Shown here one piece after another: positions 29,401-39,700 of a stretch of 64,000 nucleotides of DNA (position 1 is the first letter of the stretch; the number at the start of each line of letters is the position of its first letter). Both the position numbers and the translations under genes were made by a program. Below the pieces are notes generated by a model, which saw only the letters and a program-made list of their open reading frames with translations, was not told where the DNA came from and made no database searches. The stretch spans positions 144,496,257 through 144,560,256 of the forward strand of contig OY987298.1 in assembly GCA_963920635.1 (NCBI GenBank), given 5' to 3'. The DNA comes from Pseudeuparius sepicola. Taxonomy: Eukaryota; Arthropoda; Insecta; Coleoptera; Anthribidae.

Positions 29401-31014
29401 TTTGAAGCTCGGTTTGTCTAAAAACAAAATATCTAGGGTGTACCTGTTATATGAAAATCAGCATTTACATAAATTTAAATTCCTTTATCAATTAAAATGT
29501 CAAAAATACTACATTACATGAATTTACATGATTACGGTAATTTTTTTTGCTGAATGCATATTTTGTGTACTTGATGGGGTTTAATACTTTTTAATCATTT
29601 ATTTCAATCACCTTATTTATTTTTAATTTTAATTATATATGATTATAGTAGTTTACAGTGGTATAATTAATGCAATCATCAAGTATTATCCCTTTTTCAG
29701 ATTTTACATTTTACTGATATTTTTCATACCTAATCGTTAATAACTTTAGTTTTCGCTTCGTTCCTATAATGGGCTTACAGTTATTTTGCAATTCACCTAA
29801 CAATTTGACAAATTCATAAAACGACTTTTTTAGCCTGTGTACCGTTTTTTAGAACATTTTGAGTTCGAGAAAGCTCATTTTTGAGGTTCTCGATGTTTTA
29901 TGTTTAAAGATCGACAAGAAAGAGAATTGGCAATGGCGCCCCTCGCAGTAGCTGTCATCTGCTTTTGAATGCTGAAGAACTCTACGTTAAATGAGAATGA
30001 ATTGTTCCTCTATCTTTATTATGAGCTCCGCAAATTAAAGTGAATAAATTTGTATAAAATTTGAAAACGAAATATTTCAAAAACGGAAAGAGATAATGAT
30101 ACAAAGTTTTAATCATTTTAATTGCCTTGATGAGCAGATTTCAAAATTGCAAAAATGCAAAAATATAGAGTGTGATCCATTTTAAAAACAAGTTTTCGCA
30201 TTTACGAAACACCCTGTATAAAATTTCTTACTATAACAGAAAACTGCATGAAACTCCCTACAACTTTTATCTAACACTTTTTTCTATCACAAGATTAAAA
30301 AGTTATGGGAGTACATATTTGGAACTTTAAAGACATTATACATGAAATAAGTGGAAAAAAGATAACTTTTTTAATGATAAATTTGCATGCTCAGTTATAC
30401 TTGCTGGTTTTTTTTACCCCACAATCCAATTGTAAATAAACGTTCTTTCATCCAGATTTTTGCCAGTTGTTTGAAACATAATTTTGTGTTGCAATCATAA
30501 AAATATAAGGGGAAAATAGAAATAAAAATACAATAATTAATAATCATGTCTGAAATTAGCTTAACCGCTCAATTTGTTGGAAAAAATAACTTTATCTCTG
30601 ACGATAGGTGGCAGCAGCGAGTTGACTTGTCAAAATGACATCATTTGTCTCTTACCTCTATCAGAAGTGATGGCAATCAACAATTTTTGAGGCGTGTCAC
30701 CGATCGGGGCAACTTCGGCCTTCTCGTAGAACTGTTTGGCACCATTTCCGATAGGCCTGACCTATAATTTCGTAAATTTGTGGTTCTACCTTTTCTACCA
30801 AAGAAATGTTCTAACGCACCTGCTTCAAATCCCTCTCAGCCCTGGCGTACTTGGCCGCGGACACCATCTTCATGGACTGGGTGATTTTCTGGATATTCTT
30901 GACAGACTTCAGGCGGATCTGGATAGATTTGAGGGTAGCCATGCTCCTCTGCTGTTGAGCAGGGCCGACGACATTTTGGACGACAGGCGCTAGGTTACCA
31001 AAGCGCCCCAACAT
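23457..31014 (-). CDS. ATP5F1C: ATP synthase F1 subunit gamma, mitochondrial
   Basis: Four coding exons on the minus strand, 31014-30820, 30761-30656, 27795-27476 and 23720-23457, join in frame to 294 aa (human 298). The gamma subunit is the central rotor shaft of F1 and couples proton flow to ATP synthesis at the inner membrane. Residues 1-25 form an Arg-containing, acid-free presequence. Then come [20 protein letters not shown] (N-terminal coil), [14 protein letters not shown] (spanning exons 2-3), [18 protein letters not shown], and the signature [15 protein letters not shown] at the end. An AG acceptor (TTTCCAG) 9 bp before the ATG suggests an intron in the 5' UTR. AATAAA on the minus strand is at 23299-23294. 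Intron 3 (3.75 kb) holds a 2 kb foldback element and intron 2 (2.9 kb) a hAT-like array element. Codons in exons 3 and 4 are GC-rich, unlike those of NOL6. Confidence 0.97.
23930..25932. mobile_element. 2 kb foldback (mariner/IS630-type) element in ATP synthase gamma intron
   Basis: Long inverted arms run from CAACATATGGGA (23930) inward to about 24620 and from about 24870 out to TCCCATATGTTG (25932), with small indels. Within each arm are repeated TACAGGGTGT or TACAGGGTAG tracts. The centre (24620-24870) is not palindromic and carries a transposase C-terminus on the minus strand. It could be one element with very long inverted repeats or two copies inserted head to head. Confidence 0.85.
24670..24740 (-). 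pseudogene. Mariner/IS630-type transposase C-terminal relic
   Basis: The minus strand reads [19 protein letters not shown] and then a stop shortly after. The pattern W-x-R-x4-C-x4-G-G-H-F-E-x-L is the usual last block of insect mariner-related transposases. It lies in the non-palindromic centre of the 23930-25932 element, which supports identification of the whole element. Confidence 0.65.
26670..26768. repeat. Hairpin repeat
   Basis: GCGTAAGCGCACTTTTTTGG and CCAAAGAGAGCTTACGC form imperfect arms of about 25 bp around a ~45 base GC-richer loop that includes CGCCCGGGTC. It lies in the gamma-subunit intron 3. The layout resembles the hairpins at 28922, 36211 and 44033. Confidence 0.55.
27846..28897. 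mobile_element. hAT-like element made almost entirely of GAAACTTTC/GAAATTTCG arrays
   Basis: The right end TTTGCCCATCCCTA and the decayed left end TAGAGTTGTGCCGTTTG have a hAT-type form. The flanks ATCATAAG (27838-27845) and ATCAAAAG (28898-28905) match at 7 of 8. The outer ~170 bp on the left and ~500 bp on the right consist of tandem variants of GAAAGTTTC, GAAATTTC and GCGAAAATTTC, which fold on themselves. The centre (28050-28430) is unique AT-rich sequence with no coding frame. It sits 51 bp beyond ATP synthase gamma exon 3, inside intron 2. Confidence 0.8.
28922..29050. repeat. Hairpin repeat with ~30 bp arms
   Basis: AACACGTTGCTAAGTAATAT and its inverted copy ATATTACTTAGCATTGTGTT flank a GC-richer loop that includes GAGTCGAAGACGAGG. 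It is directly right of the 27846-28897 element in the same intron. Confidence 0.65.
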
Positions 31015-31879
31015 GATGTAAGCCTGGAAATTACATAAATTTGCATTTCCTCTTGGGTGCTATCTATAATCTTCAACATAAATATTGTAGACTTGGAAGG
31101 CATTACAAAAAACAATTTTTATAAGAAAAAAAAATAACGATTTGTCAGTATATTACTATAATTTATTTGTGTACTTTTGAAAATTATCGTAAAAATCCAA
31201 ATCCTGATAATTATAAATGGTCTATTGGACCATTTCAGTGATCAGATTATGTAATGAACGACACTGAAAAAAATTGTAATAAATGTCGTAGACGTTTAAT
31301 AACACACTTAAAGTAAAGTGTATAGAATAATTTTCAAAATTTCGTCCAAAACGGAAAAAAAATCGTGTAATTTTACCCTCAAAAAAATTATTTCGTCCTC
31401 GCACTAACCTTGTTACTCTTTTCACAGGCCGACCGAAAAGGTGCTGTCAAAAGTCAAAACTGCGCAACCTGCGGCGCATATCTGCGGCGATAATTCGAAC
31501 TAGAAAAGTATAGTCATCTTACAGAATAAGACGACCCCAGAATTGACATATTCATATTGGTACTTTAGTTCATACCAACTGAAAATGTTTCACTTATTAG
31601 AGGCGTCAGGTCAGGACCCTATTCATATTCATATCTCGATAAGTACCTACCCATAACAACCAAATTTTGTTGTTAGGTTAGGTGCCCCTTCACTATAAAT
31701 AATTTCATGAGAGCCATTTCTTTTAATATAAAAACCTAGACCCCCCTAACAAACTGCAAGTTACTTTTTGAAAGTATCTAGGTTATAGTTACTTTCGCGT
31801 CTTCAAGAAAAGTAACTAAGTTACTAAATAACTAGTTACTGAAAAGTAACTTTTCTACAAAGTTATTGACAGCTCTGGT

Positions 31880-32092
31880 ACTCAAGTCTTGGCAGCAGTC
31901 TTCCTAGCCTTCTTGGCTCTCTCAGAGGCCAAAATCTATAAGCAATGCGAGTTGGTCCAAACCCTAAGATCCTTGGGTGTTGGAAATGTTCAAACTTTGG
32001 GCACTTGATTATGCATCGCATTCCACGAATCAAACTATAACACTCAGGCGATCAACACAAGTACTGGGGATTACCTATATGCTATAGCTTAA
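31880..32092 (+). pseudogene. C-type lysozyme pseudogene fragment
   Basis: The frame from 31880 encodes a hydrophobic signal-like stretch (VLAAVFLAFLALSEA), then the mature lysozyme start KIYKQCELVQTLRSLGV, then LCIAFHESNYNTQAIN and a poor continuation before a stop at 32090. C-type lysozymes read K-[VI]-[YF]-x2-C-E-L, and the Glu of FHESNYNT corresponds to the catalytic Glu35. A TGA at 32006-32008 replaces the Trp normally found just before the L/M-C-I/L motif. There is no start codon in frame, because the 5' side joins transposon-like sequence (CAAAGTTATTGACAGCTCTG). It has no downstream exons. It is a broken, non-functional copy; an active paralogue elsewhere is likely. Confidence 0.8.
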
Positions 32093-32212
32093 AGAATAAC
32101 AGGTTATTCCTATACCTATAGTACAGCGCAAGAGAGACATCTGACTGGGGGAATTATTTCATTATTTGGCGGCCATTTTTAACCCTAAATGAGGTTGGAA
32201 ATTTGAAATAAT

Positions 32213-32451
32213 TTAAGCCGAATTCGAGCGGATGACCAGGTTGAACCAGGTTATGAAATTTAAATTTTGAGTAAATTTTACAAATTTATTTATTTTATCA
32301 AGGGCCAGATTATATGGTTTTAAGGCACTGTGAACACACCAGATTTTTCTATTATCGTCAAAAATTATTTTAATGTTCAATTTCTTATAATCTAACCTAA
32401 CTTTTTGTAACCTCGTTAAAATCGGTCATCCACTCGAATTCGGCTTTAATA
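32213..32451. mobile_element. Short inverted-repeat element
   Basis: AAGCCGAATTCGAGCGGATG (from ~32215) is inverted as CATCCACTCGAATTCGGCTT (to ~32447). The 190 bp in between is AT-rich and non-coding. No clean target duplication was seen. It abuts the next element at 32458. Confidence 0.65.
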
Positions 32452-32457
32452 ACCAAT

Positions 32458-32882
32458 GGTTTCGTTTAAGACGCTCCCAATCATACCAAGCGCTTTCAGC
32501 GCTTTCTAATTTAGTTTGCTAGCGCTAGCATTTCGTTAAACGCCTATTTTATCACAGTAAAACTAGCGCCCGAAATGTCGAGATATAAAAATAAAATAAG
32601 CTCAAACACAGCCTCAAAAAAGTAAATCACGAAATCGAAATTTTACAATGGCTTTCACCACACCAAAATAAGACAAATAAAATCAATAAAGGGAACTGAT
32701 AGAGCAAAGTAAGTAAACCGCTTACAGCAATTGCGAATTGCGAGCGACCAAGCGCAATTTTTTTACGCTAGCTGATTTTGCAATCCGCTGAAAGCCAGCG
32801 AAATCGTTCAATGTGTTCAGGCATCAATTCGCTTGCGACGCTTGCAAGCAATTGCAATCGCTTTGTCGTCTTAAACGCACCC
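32458..32882. mobile_element. MITE with GCGCTT/AGCGCT subterminal motifs
   Basis: The left end GGTTTCGTTTAAGACG and the right end CGTCTTAAACGCACCC are imperfect inverted repeats. Both flanks carry short motifs such as AGCGCTTTCAGCGC, GCTAGCGCTAGC and CTTGCAAGCAATTGCAAT, many self-complementary. The boundary cannot be fixed because CAAT occurs at both edges. It is non-coding. Confidence 0.65.
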
Positions 32883-33785
32883 AATCTCTGGCTGGGTGCC
32901 TATGGCTGGAAGCGTTAAGTTAAATGTTTAGGGAGTGACAAAATCGCCAATTCACGTGAAATGCTACCAACTTAAAGTCACCCTTTCCAAGCCCTCGAAT
33001 GTCCGAATGTCCTATCCTCAGACTAATGAAGTCCTAACCTTCCACGCCCCTCGTAAAATAAACTGGACCGCCATTGGGCCCTATTCCCTCCATCAATTTG
33101 TAGTTTTAGCCATCCGGCAGAGGGCGCTAGTGTCCGCTTGAATAGCCGCCATATTGGGCCTATTCTGGGGGATTAAGTGTGCAGTGATCACATACCTATG
33201 TATTATATAGGTATGTGGCAGTGATGGAAACACAAAATGACATTTGACCACGGCCCAAGACCCGTAAATCTTAGTTTACGGGTCTTGACCACGGCCATAT
33301 ATCAAAGGTAGTACTAAATTATATGCCCACGGCCAACCACGGCCCTCGTGCATTTGACATGATTCAAATTTAAAATAGCCCTCTAAAATCCCGTATTGTA
33401 ATTGGACCCCTAACAGCCAATGACGTGTGGGCCCAATATGGCCGAACGCAGTCCAGTTGAAGGTCTACCAGTTTATTTTATGACTATGAGGGCCGTGTAA
33501 CCTTCCTATAAACTAACCGTATGGTGTGAACCAAGGTCTATCTAGAGACCTTGGGTGTGAACAAAACATTGTGACAAAAAATGAAATACGATCCTGTCAC
33601 CCCGGATTTGTCGGTTGGTATGAACTAAATTACCAATATGTCAATTCTGGGGTCGCTTATTCGGCAGGACGGGTTTATAAATGTCAACCGTCAAACCCAA
33701 ACCAAACGTCAAATGTGAAATATATGTCAAATATCTGAAGAGAAGTTATGTATATTTAATATTTTCAATAAAAAGTGAACCCACA

Positions 33786-36700
33786 ATGAGTTTATTAGTT
33801 TTCAACACTTTAAAACTAGTAATTTCTCAACAAAAATCGACCCTTAACTTTCAGTCTCTTCGGAAATTGACCGGATCATGTAGATTTTGTCACAAACATA
33901 ACCTCAAACTTACGGCGGCACTTTCAAACAGGGGCTACTCCACCGAGAAAAAGCACGTAAACGTCGGCACAATAGGCCACGTAGACCACGGCAAAACCAC
34001 CCTAACGGCGGCCATAACTAAAGTCCTCCAGAAAGATGGCTTGGCGAATTTCGTGTCCTACGATGAAATCGACAGGGCTCCCGAAGAGAAAGCAAGAGGG
34101 ATCACGATCAACGCGTGCCACGTGGGGTACTCGACGAAGAAGAGGACCTACGCCCATACGGATTGCCCGGGACACGCGGATTTCATCAAGAACATGATAT
34201 CGGGGGCGTCCCAAATGGACGGGGCTATACTGGTAGTGGCCGCCACGGACGGACAAATGCCGCAGACGAGAGAGCATTTGTTGTTGGCGAAGCAAGTTGG
34301 GGTGCAGAGGATTGTCGTGTTTGTTAACAAAGCGGATTTGGTGGATCGAGAGGTTAGTTTAAGAAAAAAAACGCGTGAATTTAAAGACACAAATCATTAT
34401 TTATGTTTAATTAGGAAAACGTAGCTGTGATCCTCAGCATAAAGTAACTTTCTGCTCTATAAAAAAAAAAGAATTTTAAAAATGAGCAAGATACAATATC
34501 ATGACCTGAGCCTGGACGACACTATATTAAAGACCCGAGCATGACCTTATATTTCATTGTTGTTTACGGACTGGGGTGGAGCTACTCGACAAAAAAATGG
34601 CGACTTATTATAGGTTATATGAAGGTATTCTGTGGTTATTGATATGTCAGTTTCGGACATTTAAAATGTCCCAAATTTTAAATATCCAGCTTTATTACAA
34701 TTTGCCTTCTTTTTACGGTAACGAATTGTCTTTGCGTCCAGTATTTGGCAGTTTTATCCTATTAACACACCTTTTATAGGTAGATTTGTTTGTGATAACA
34801 TGAAATTTCCATGCAGAGGAATAAACACTATTCTGGATATTATTTTGGAAGTGTATTTTGTAACATATGCAAGAATGAAAATAGAAAAATTTGTTTATAG
34901 CTCCAAAGCGAACCAATAGTCCTTCATATAAAGAAGATAAAATTTTTTAAAGATATAAATTATTATTTATGTTTAATTAGGAAAACGTAACTGAAAAATC
35001 GAATGCGTTTGATGCTTACTTACACTACAACTAGCCATAGACTTCATTTAAAACCAAAAGGTACCTACCAAATACTCTTGCTTGCTTCTTACACTCGCTT
35101 TTCTTAAGAAAATGTATGGAAATATTGTCATGTGAAATTGTCAAATTAGCGGGACATAACAAACAAATATTTTATTTTATTTTGAATATTAAATTCGTTG
35201 TAAAAAACATATTTGCATGTTTTTATTTTATAAAAGATTCTGCAACAATGGTGTTTTAACATTAAACCTCCGTGTAAATTTGTTTCGTCGTGTGGCGTCA
35301 GTGGCGATCGCTTGAAACAGCGCTATGCACAGGTCTTTAATATAGTGTTGGTTCAGCCTGAGCTGAGGGGTATGTTTATTCTACATGCTCACATAAATTT
35401 GTAATTTGTATTGAAAAATATACTATTCTCAAGATGCTGAAATTGCCAGGAATATATAGGCAGAAAGTTTGCACCAAAAAAAAAAGTTTTTTTCGTCATT
35501 ATTTTAACTGGCATATCGAATAAAGTGGTTTTCTTTTCTATACGGGGTAAATAATAAAGAATGCCGAAAAGGTGTTTTAAAGAATAGGAAGTTGATAAAC
35601 CATCTTTTAATTCTAAACAACTTTTCATAATACATGTTTTCTCTAAATTAAAAAATAAGGGTACTTTACTCTTTATCCTTTTTGATATGAAATGAGGTAT
35701 TCAAATTTTGAAAACTGTGTCTTGAGTTTGCCAGAAGGCTGTGGGGCCGACTTTGTGGGGGCAACGGGGCGCATGCAGTTTATGTTGGGAGCCATGCCTC
35801 CACGCAGGACACATTTTATGTGAATTAAGTGTGTTTTTCTACAATTAGTTACTTTAGTATGCATGAAAATTATAATAAAATATTCTTTATTTTCACCCTT
35901 GTGGGTTTTAGTGTTTTACATTTTTCTTGCCCTTGCCCCCCCGCAGTTTTTGAAACCCGGGGCCCATGCCGGAATGCACAAACTTTTCTCGAGAATAAAT
36001 TTTTCTGATAAATGTTAAATAAAAAAAAATCTCAGATGGTGCTTACTTTCTGCCGGACACTGTATTTTGTATTTGTGCTAGTGAAAAATTTATTTTATAC
36101 ATGGTCAAGTTTGACATTTAGTGAACATTTTTGTTTGCGGATATTTTCGATTTCAGTAAAAACATTTTTTGTTTATATCTTTGAGTATAATTCGCTGGTG
36201 TAGAAATAGTATATTTCATTACGAGTCTGGAAATAAAGATTTTTCCGTGCGCGCGTGACAAATTCCCGTGTGAGGCGCAGCCGAACACGGGAAGTCATGC
36301 AAGTACGGAAAAAACTATTTCTGGACGTGTAATGAACGATATTTTTTATTATACTTCTTTGAAAATGGAAACTTAAAACATTTTATCGGCATATTATAAT
36401 AAATTTAATTGACAAAAAATAAACAATGCAGACGATATAGTGTTTGGTATGTATGATGTGTTTCCATGGTTACTCTCAAATTATTTCAAAGGTGCTTTGT
36501 TGTAAATTAGTTATTGTCAGATAAGGTGAATAAAACGTCAAAAATATTACAGAAATGTATGTAAATATTGAAACACTTACGAATTAAAATACAAAATAGG
36601 TATATGTTAAATATCAGAGAGCATATAGAGTTTCTTAAATTTAGTTTACTTTGCTGTATATTTCTATTTTAAAGCCATATATTCGGTATTTTTATTCAGC

Positions 36701-39700
36701 GCACGGAAAGTTTTTCCATGCGCTGTTTCCGTGCGCTAGCCTGAAAAACCCCATCTTTCATTATTGCTAAAACAGATGAAAATAAGGTGTTTTCAAAGAA
36801 ATATAATAAAAAAAAAATTTCTTTGGTTAGCGGACCTCTATCTAACGCTAACCAACAGGTTTTAGAACTTGTAGAATTGGAGGTACGCGAGCTGCTCGAT
36901 GACTTTGGCTTCGACAGCGAGAATAGCCCGTTTATTTTTGGCTCCGCCCTTCACGCCCTAGAAGGGAAGGACACCGAACTGGGCGAGCAGTCCATAAGGA
37001 GGCTCCTCGACACCATCGATGCCTACATCCCGGATCCCGAAAGGGATTTAACTTCGCCGTTCATGATTCCGATAGATAATGCGTTTTCCGTGCCGGGCAG
37101 GGGTACGGTCGTGGTCGGAACGATCGGCAAGGGGGTGGTGAAAAAGACGGCCAGTGCCGACCTGTTGGGGTTTGATCACGCATTGAAAACCGTCGTGTCG
37201 GATATACAGGTGTTCAAGAAAAGTGTGCCGCAGGTAAGAATAAGATAGTCACAGTTGACTGGTCAGGAGACTTCGCTGAGCTGGGAATGTTTCCATTTTG
37301 AGAGATTACCCTATTCAGAAACAGTTGGTTTACAGCTTTTATCAAAGAACTGTTGCTTTTTGCTTGAAATGCTATCTCACTGTATCTCATTGACAGCAGT
37401 TCAAAAATGAGAGCAGCATTTTTTAGTACAGTAAATCTAGATCACGTTTATATGGACTAATCCAGGGACCCTTTAAAATAAGGGGACCCAGCATTTCACA
37501 GTCTATCACATAGGAAAAGTGAAGCCTTGAGGGGAAGTTTGTTTTCTGTAGACTCCAAGGAGACCACATAAGTGGGCTGGTACAAGGTTATGTTATATGT
37601 CAGTGTCCAACTGCCATCAGGTTTTATGTGATAGATAGTGCCATAGATTCTAAAGGAGGCAAAAAATTTCCCATCATAATTCACAATTTTTAAGTTTTCT
37701 AGCTTTCAGATACTCAGATGTGACACTTAAAGAATTTCAACTATACAATAAATTTGTTTCATTTGACAGTTGCCATATTCTGTAATTGTAGACCATCGAA
37801 TTGATAAGTACAATGGAAGTCGCACAGGTACCACTTTCATTGTTGTTTGGGGCAGCCAACTCTAGAGAGAGATAGGTTTCAAATGGCAATAAGTAAGATA
37901 AGGACGCCTAATGAACGTGTCAGCTGATTCAGGCAAAGGAGGTATATAGGGATGTTTCATATTAATGGGCGAATTTAATGGGCATGTTCCGTAATTCTCT
38001 TTATTGTATGATCTGTACTCCGAAATTCGGGGCTTGTTTGTAGGAATGAGAATTTTTCTATATAACCACAATTATGTAAATATTGCACAGAAAAAAGTAG
38101 TGAATTGATTTAAAAAAATTACCTACATGGCAATTTTATGTACCTGGAAGTAAATTGAGACAAATAAAATACAAATTACAAAATAAAAGTTTATTTTAAA
38201 ATAACAAAACAACAAAATATCTAGGATAAGGTATACATTTTCAACTTTAATTACTTATAATAATTGATTTATTAATTTTTAAATTCAATTTAATAGGAAT
38301 AGCATGTAAGACAGGTAGCTTTTACATATTTTTATATATTTTTTATATTGTTTAGGCATCTAACAAAAATAATTACAAATAATTACCTTATTAAAGGGAT
38401 CAGAACCTCATCAAGATTAATTCCATCTTTGACTACGAAGAGCTAGGTTCATAAGCACAATATTTTGCCAGTTTTTCCCTTGATAGTTTCTATCGGGACT
38501 TGGAAAATAAAAAACTGTAGTAATTACATACTTTTTAAGTTTGCGCTGCCCAAAATTCTCTATGAAATTGCTCTCAATAAATTGTTGACTACAAATGCAA
38601 GTAAATACTTGTAGACAGTACAAAATTTTTCCTTTTTATTGCTGCAATCCACTTGTCTCTAATATCACCTTATCTCTTGGAAAACTGCAAAGTTATTAGC
38701 AAAGATTTTTAAGACTTACGAATGAAAAGAAACCCCACTATTCTTATTCTTTCCGTCCCGTTTGGTACATCCAAATATACAACAGGAGTTGACCCTCTTT
38801 TTTGTAATTTACAACTTAAACAGAAAGAATATAGCCGCATAGCTAAATTAAATTTTCTCTCCGATCTAAAAATATAATATTAAACCAAATACCAACTAAG
38901 AAAACTCAACGCCGTTTTATACGAAACTGCCACCACGACACGAACTCAAATCAAATATAAATAATACATTAATTACTCCTATTTGTATTGGGACTTGGGA
39001 CAGAAGGAAAATTAAAATGATGTTTGACAACGGAACTCGTTTGAAGCACAGGACACAAAAATGGAAAGTTAGGACAAACACCTCTTTTGTGTTATGTGGT
39101 TTTTGCCGGAATCAGCTGATTTATTTACTATTTCACTTACTCAAGTTTGGCTGCCAGTTTCTCTCTCTACACTCCTTCCATCTACTTGTCATTTCAATGT
39201 TGTAGACACAACATTGTCAAGTCTAATTTGTAGAAATCATGGAAACCTTTTATTAATTTATTATTTTTTTTACTAACAATCAAAGTACCTGTTAGGTATA
39301 TTCATAGATTCTCCAATAAAATGGCATACTTGGCATCACTGATACCATTAGAATGAGGAAAGAATAGGCCTCACTTTGGAAAGTATAATGCTGGGTCCCC
39401 TTATTTTAAAGAGTCCCTGGACTAATCGAAAGGGAAAAAATCTCCGAAATAATATTTATTTCATCCTAGGTCCAAATCCCACACAGTGCATTTTTTTAAA
39501 TTGTCCACAAACATACACATTTTATTGTTTACCATTTTAATAGCAATAATAATAGTAGTAGTAATAATATGATAGTAAACAATAAAATTTGTATCTTGAC
39601 ATAAAGGAACCTACAATGGAATAAATGACACCTTTAGCCTACCTACATTCAATTCTGAAGATTGTTTTCATGGAGTCACTAATATCTGAAATTGACATTT

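Noticed and set aside
32006..32008. TGA in the lysozyme frame as a selenocysteine or readthrough codon
   Set aside because: The family has Trp (TGG) here, the reading frame lacks a start and an end, and no other sign of function exists. A nonsense mutation is simpler.
38417..38623. Possible transposase gene in the 37463-39419 element
   Set aside because: The product shows no DDE, BED or dimerisation motif that I recognise, and it is too short to name.
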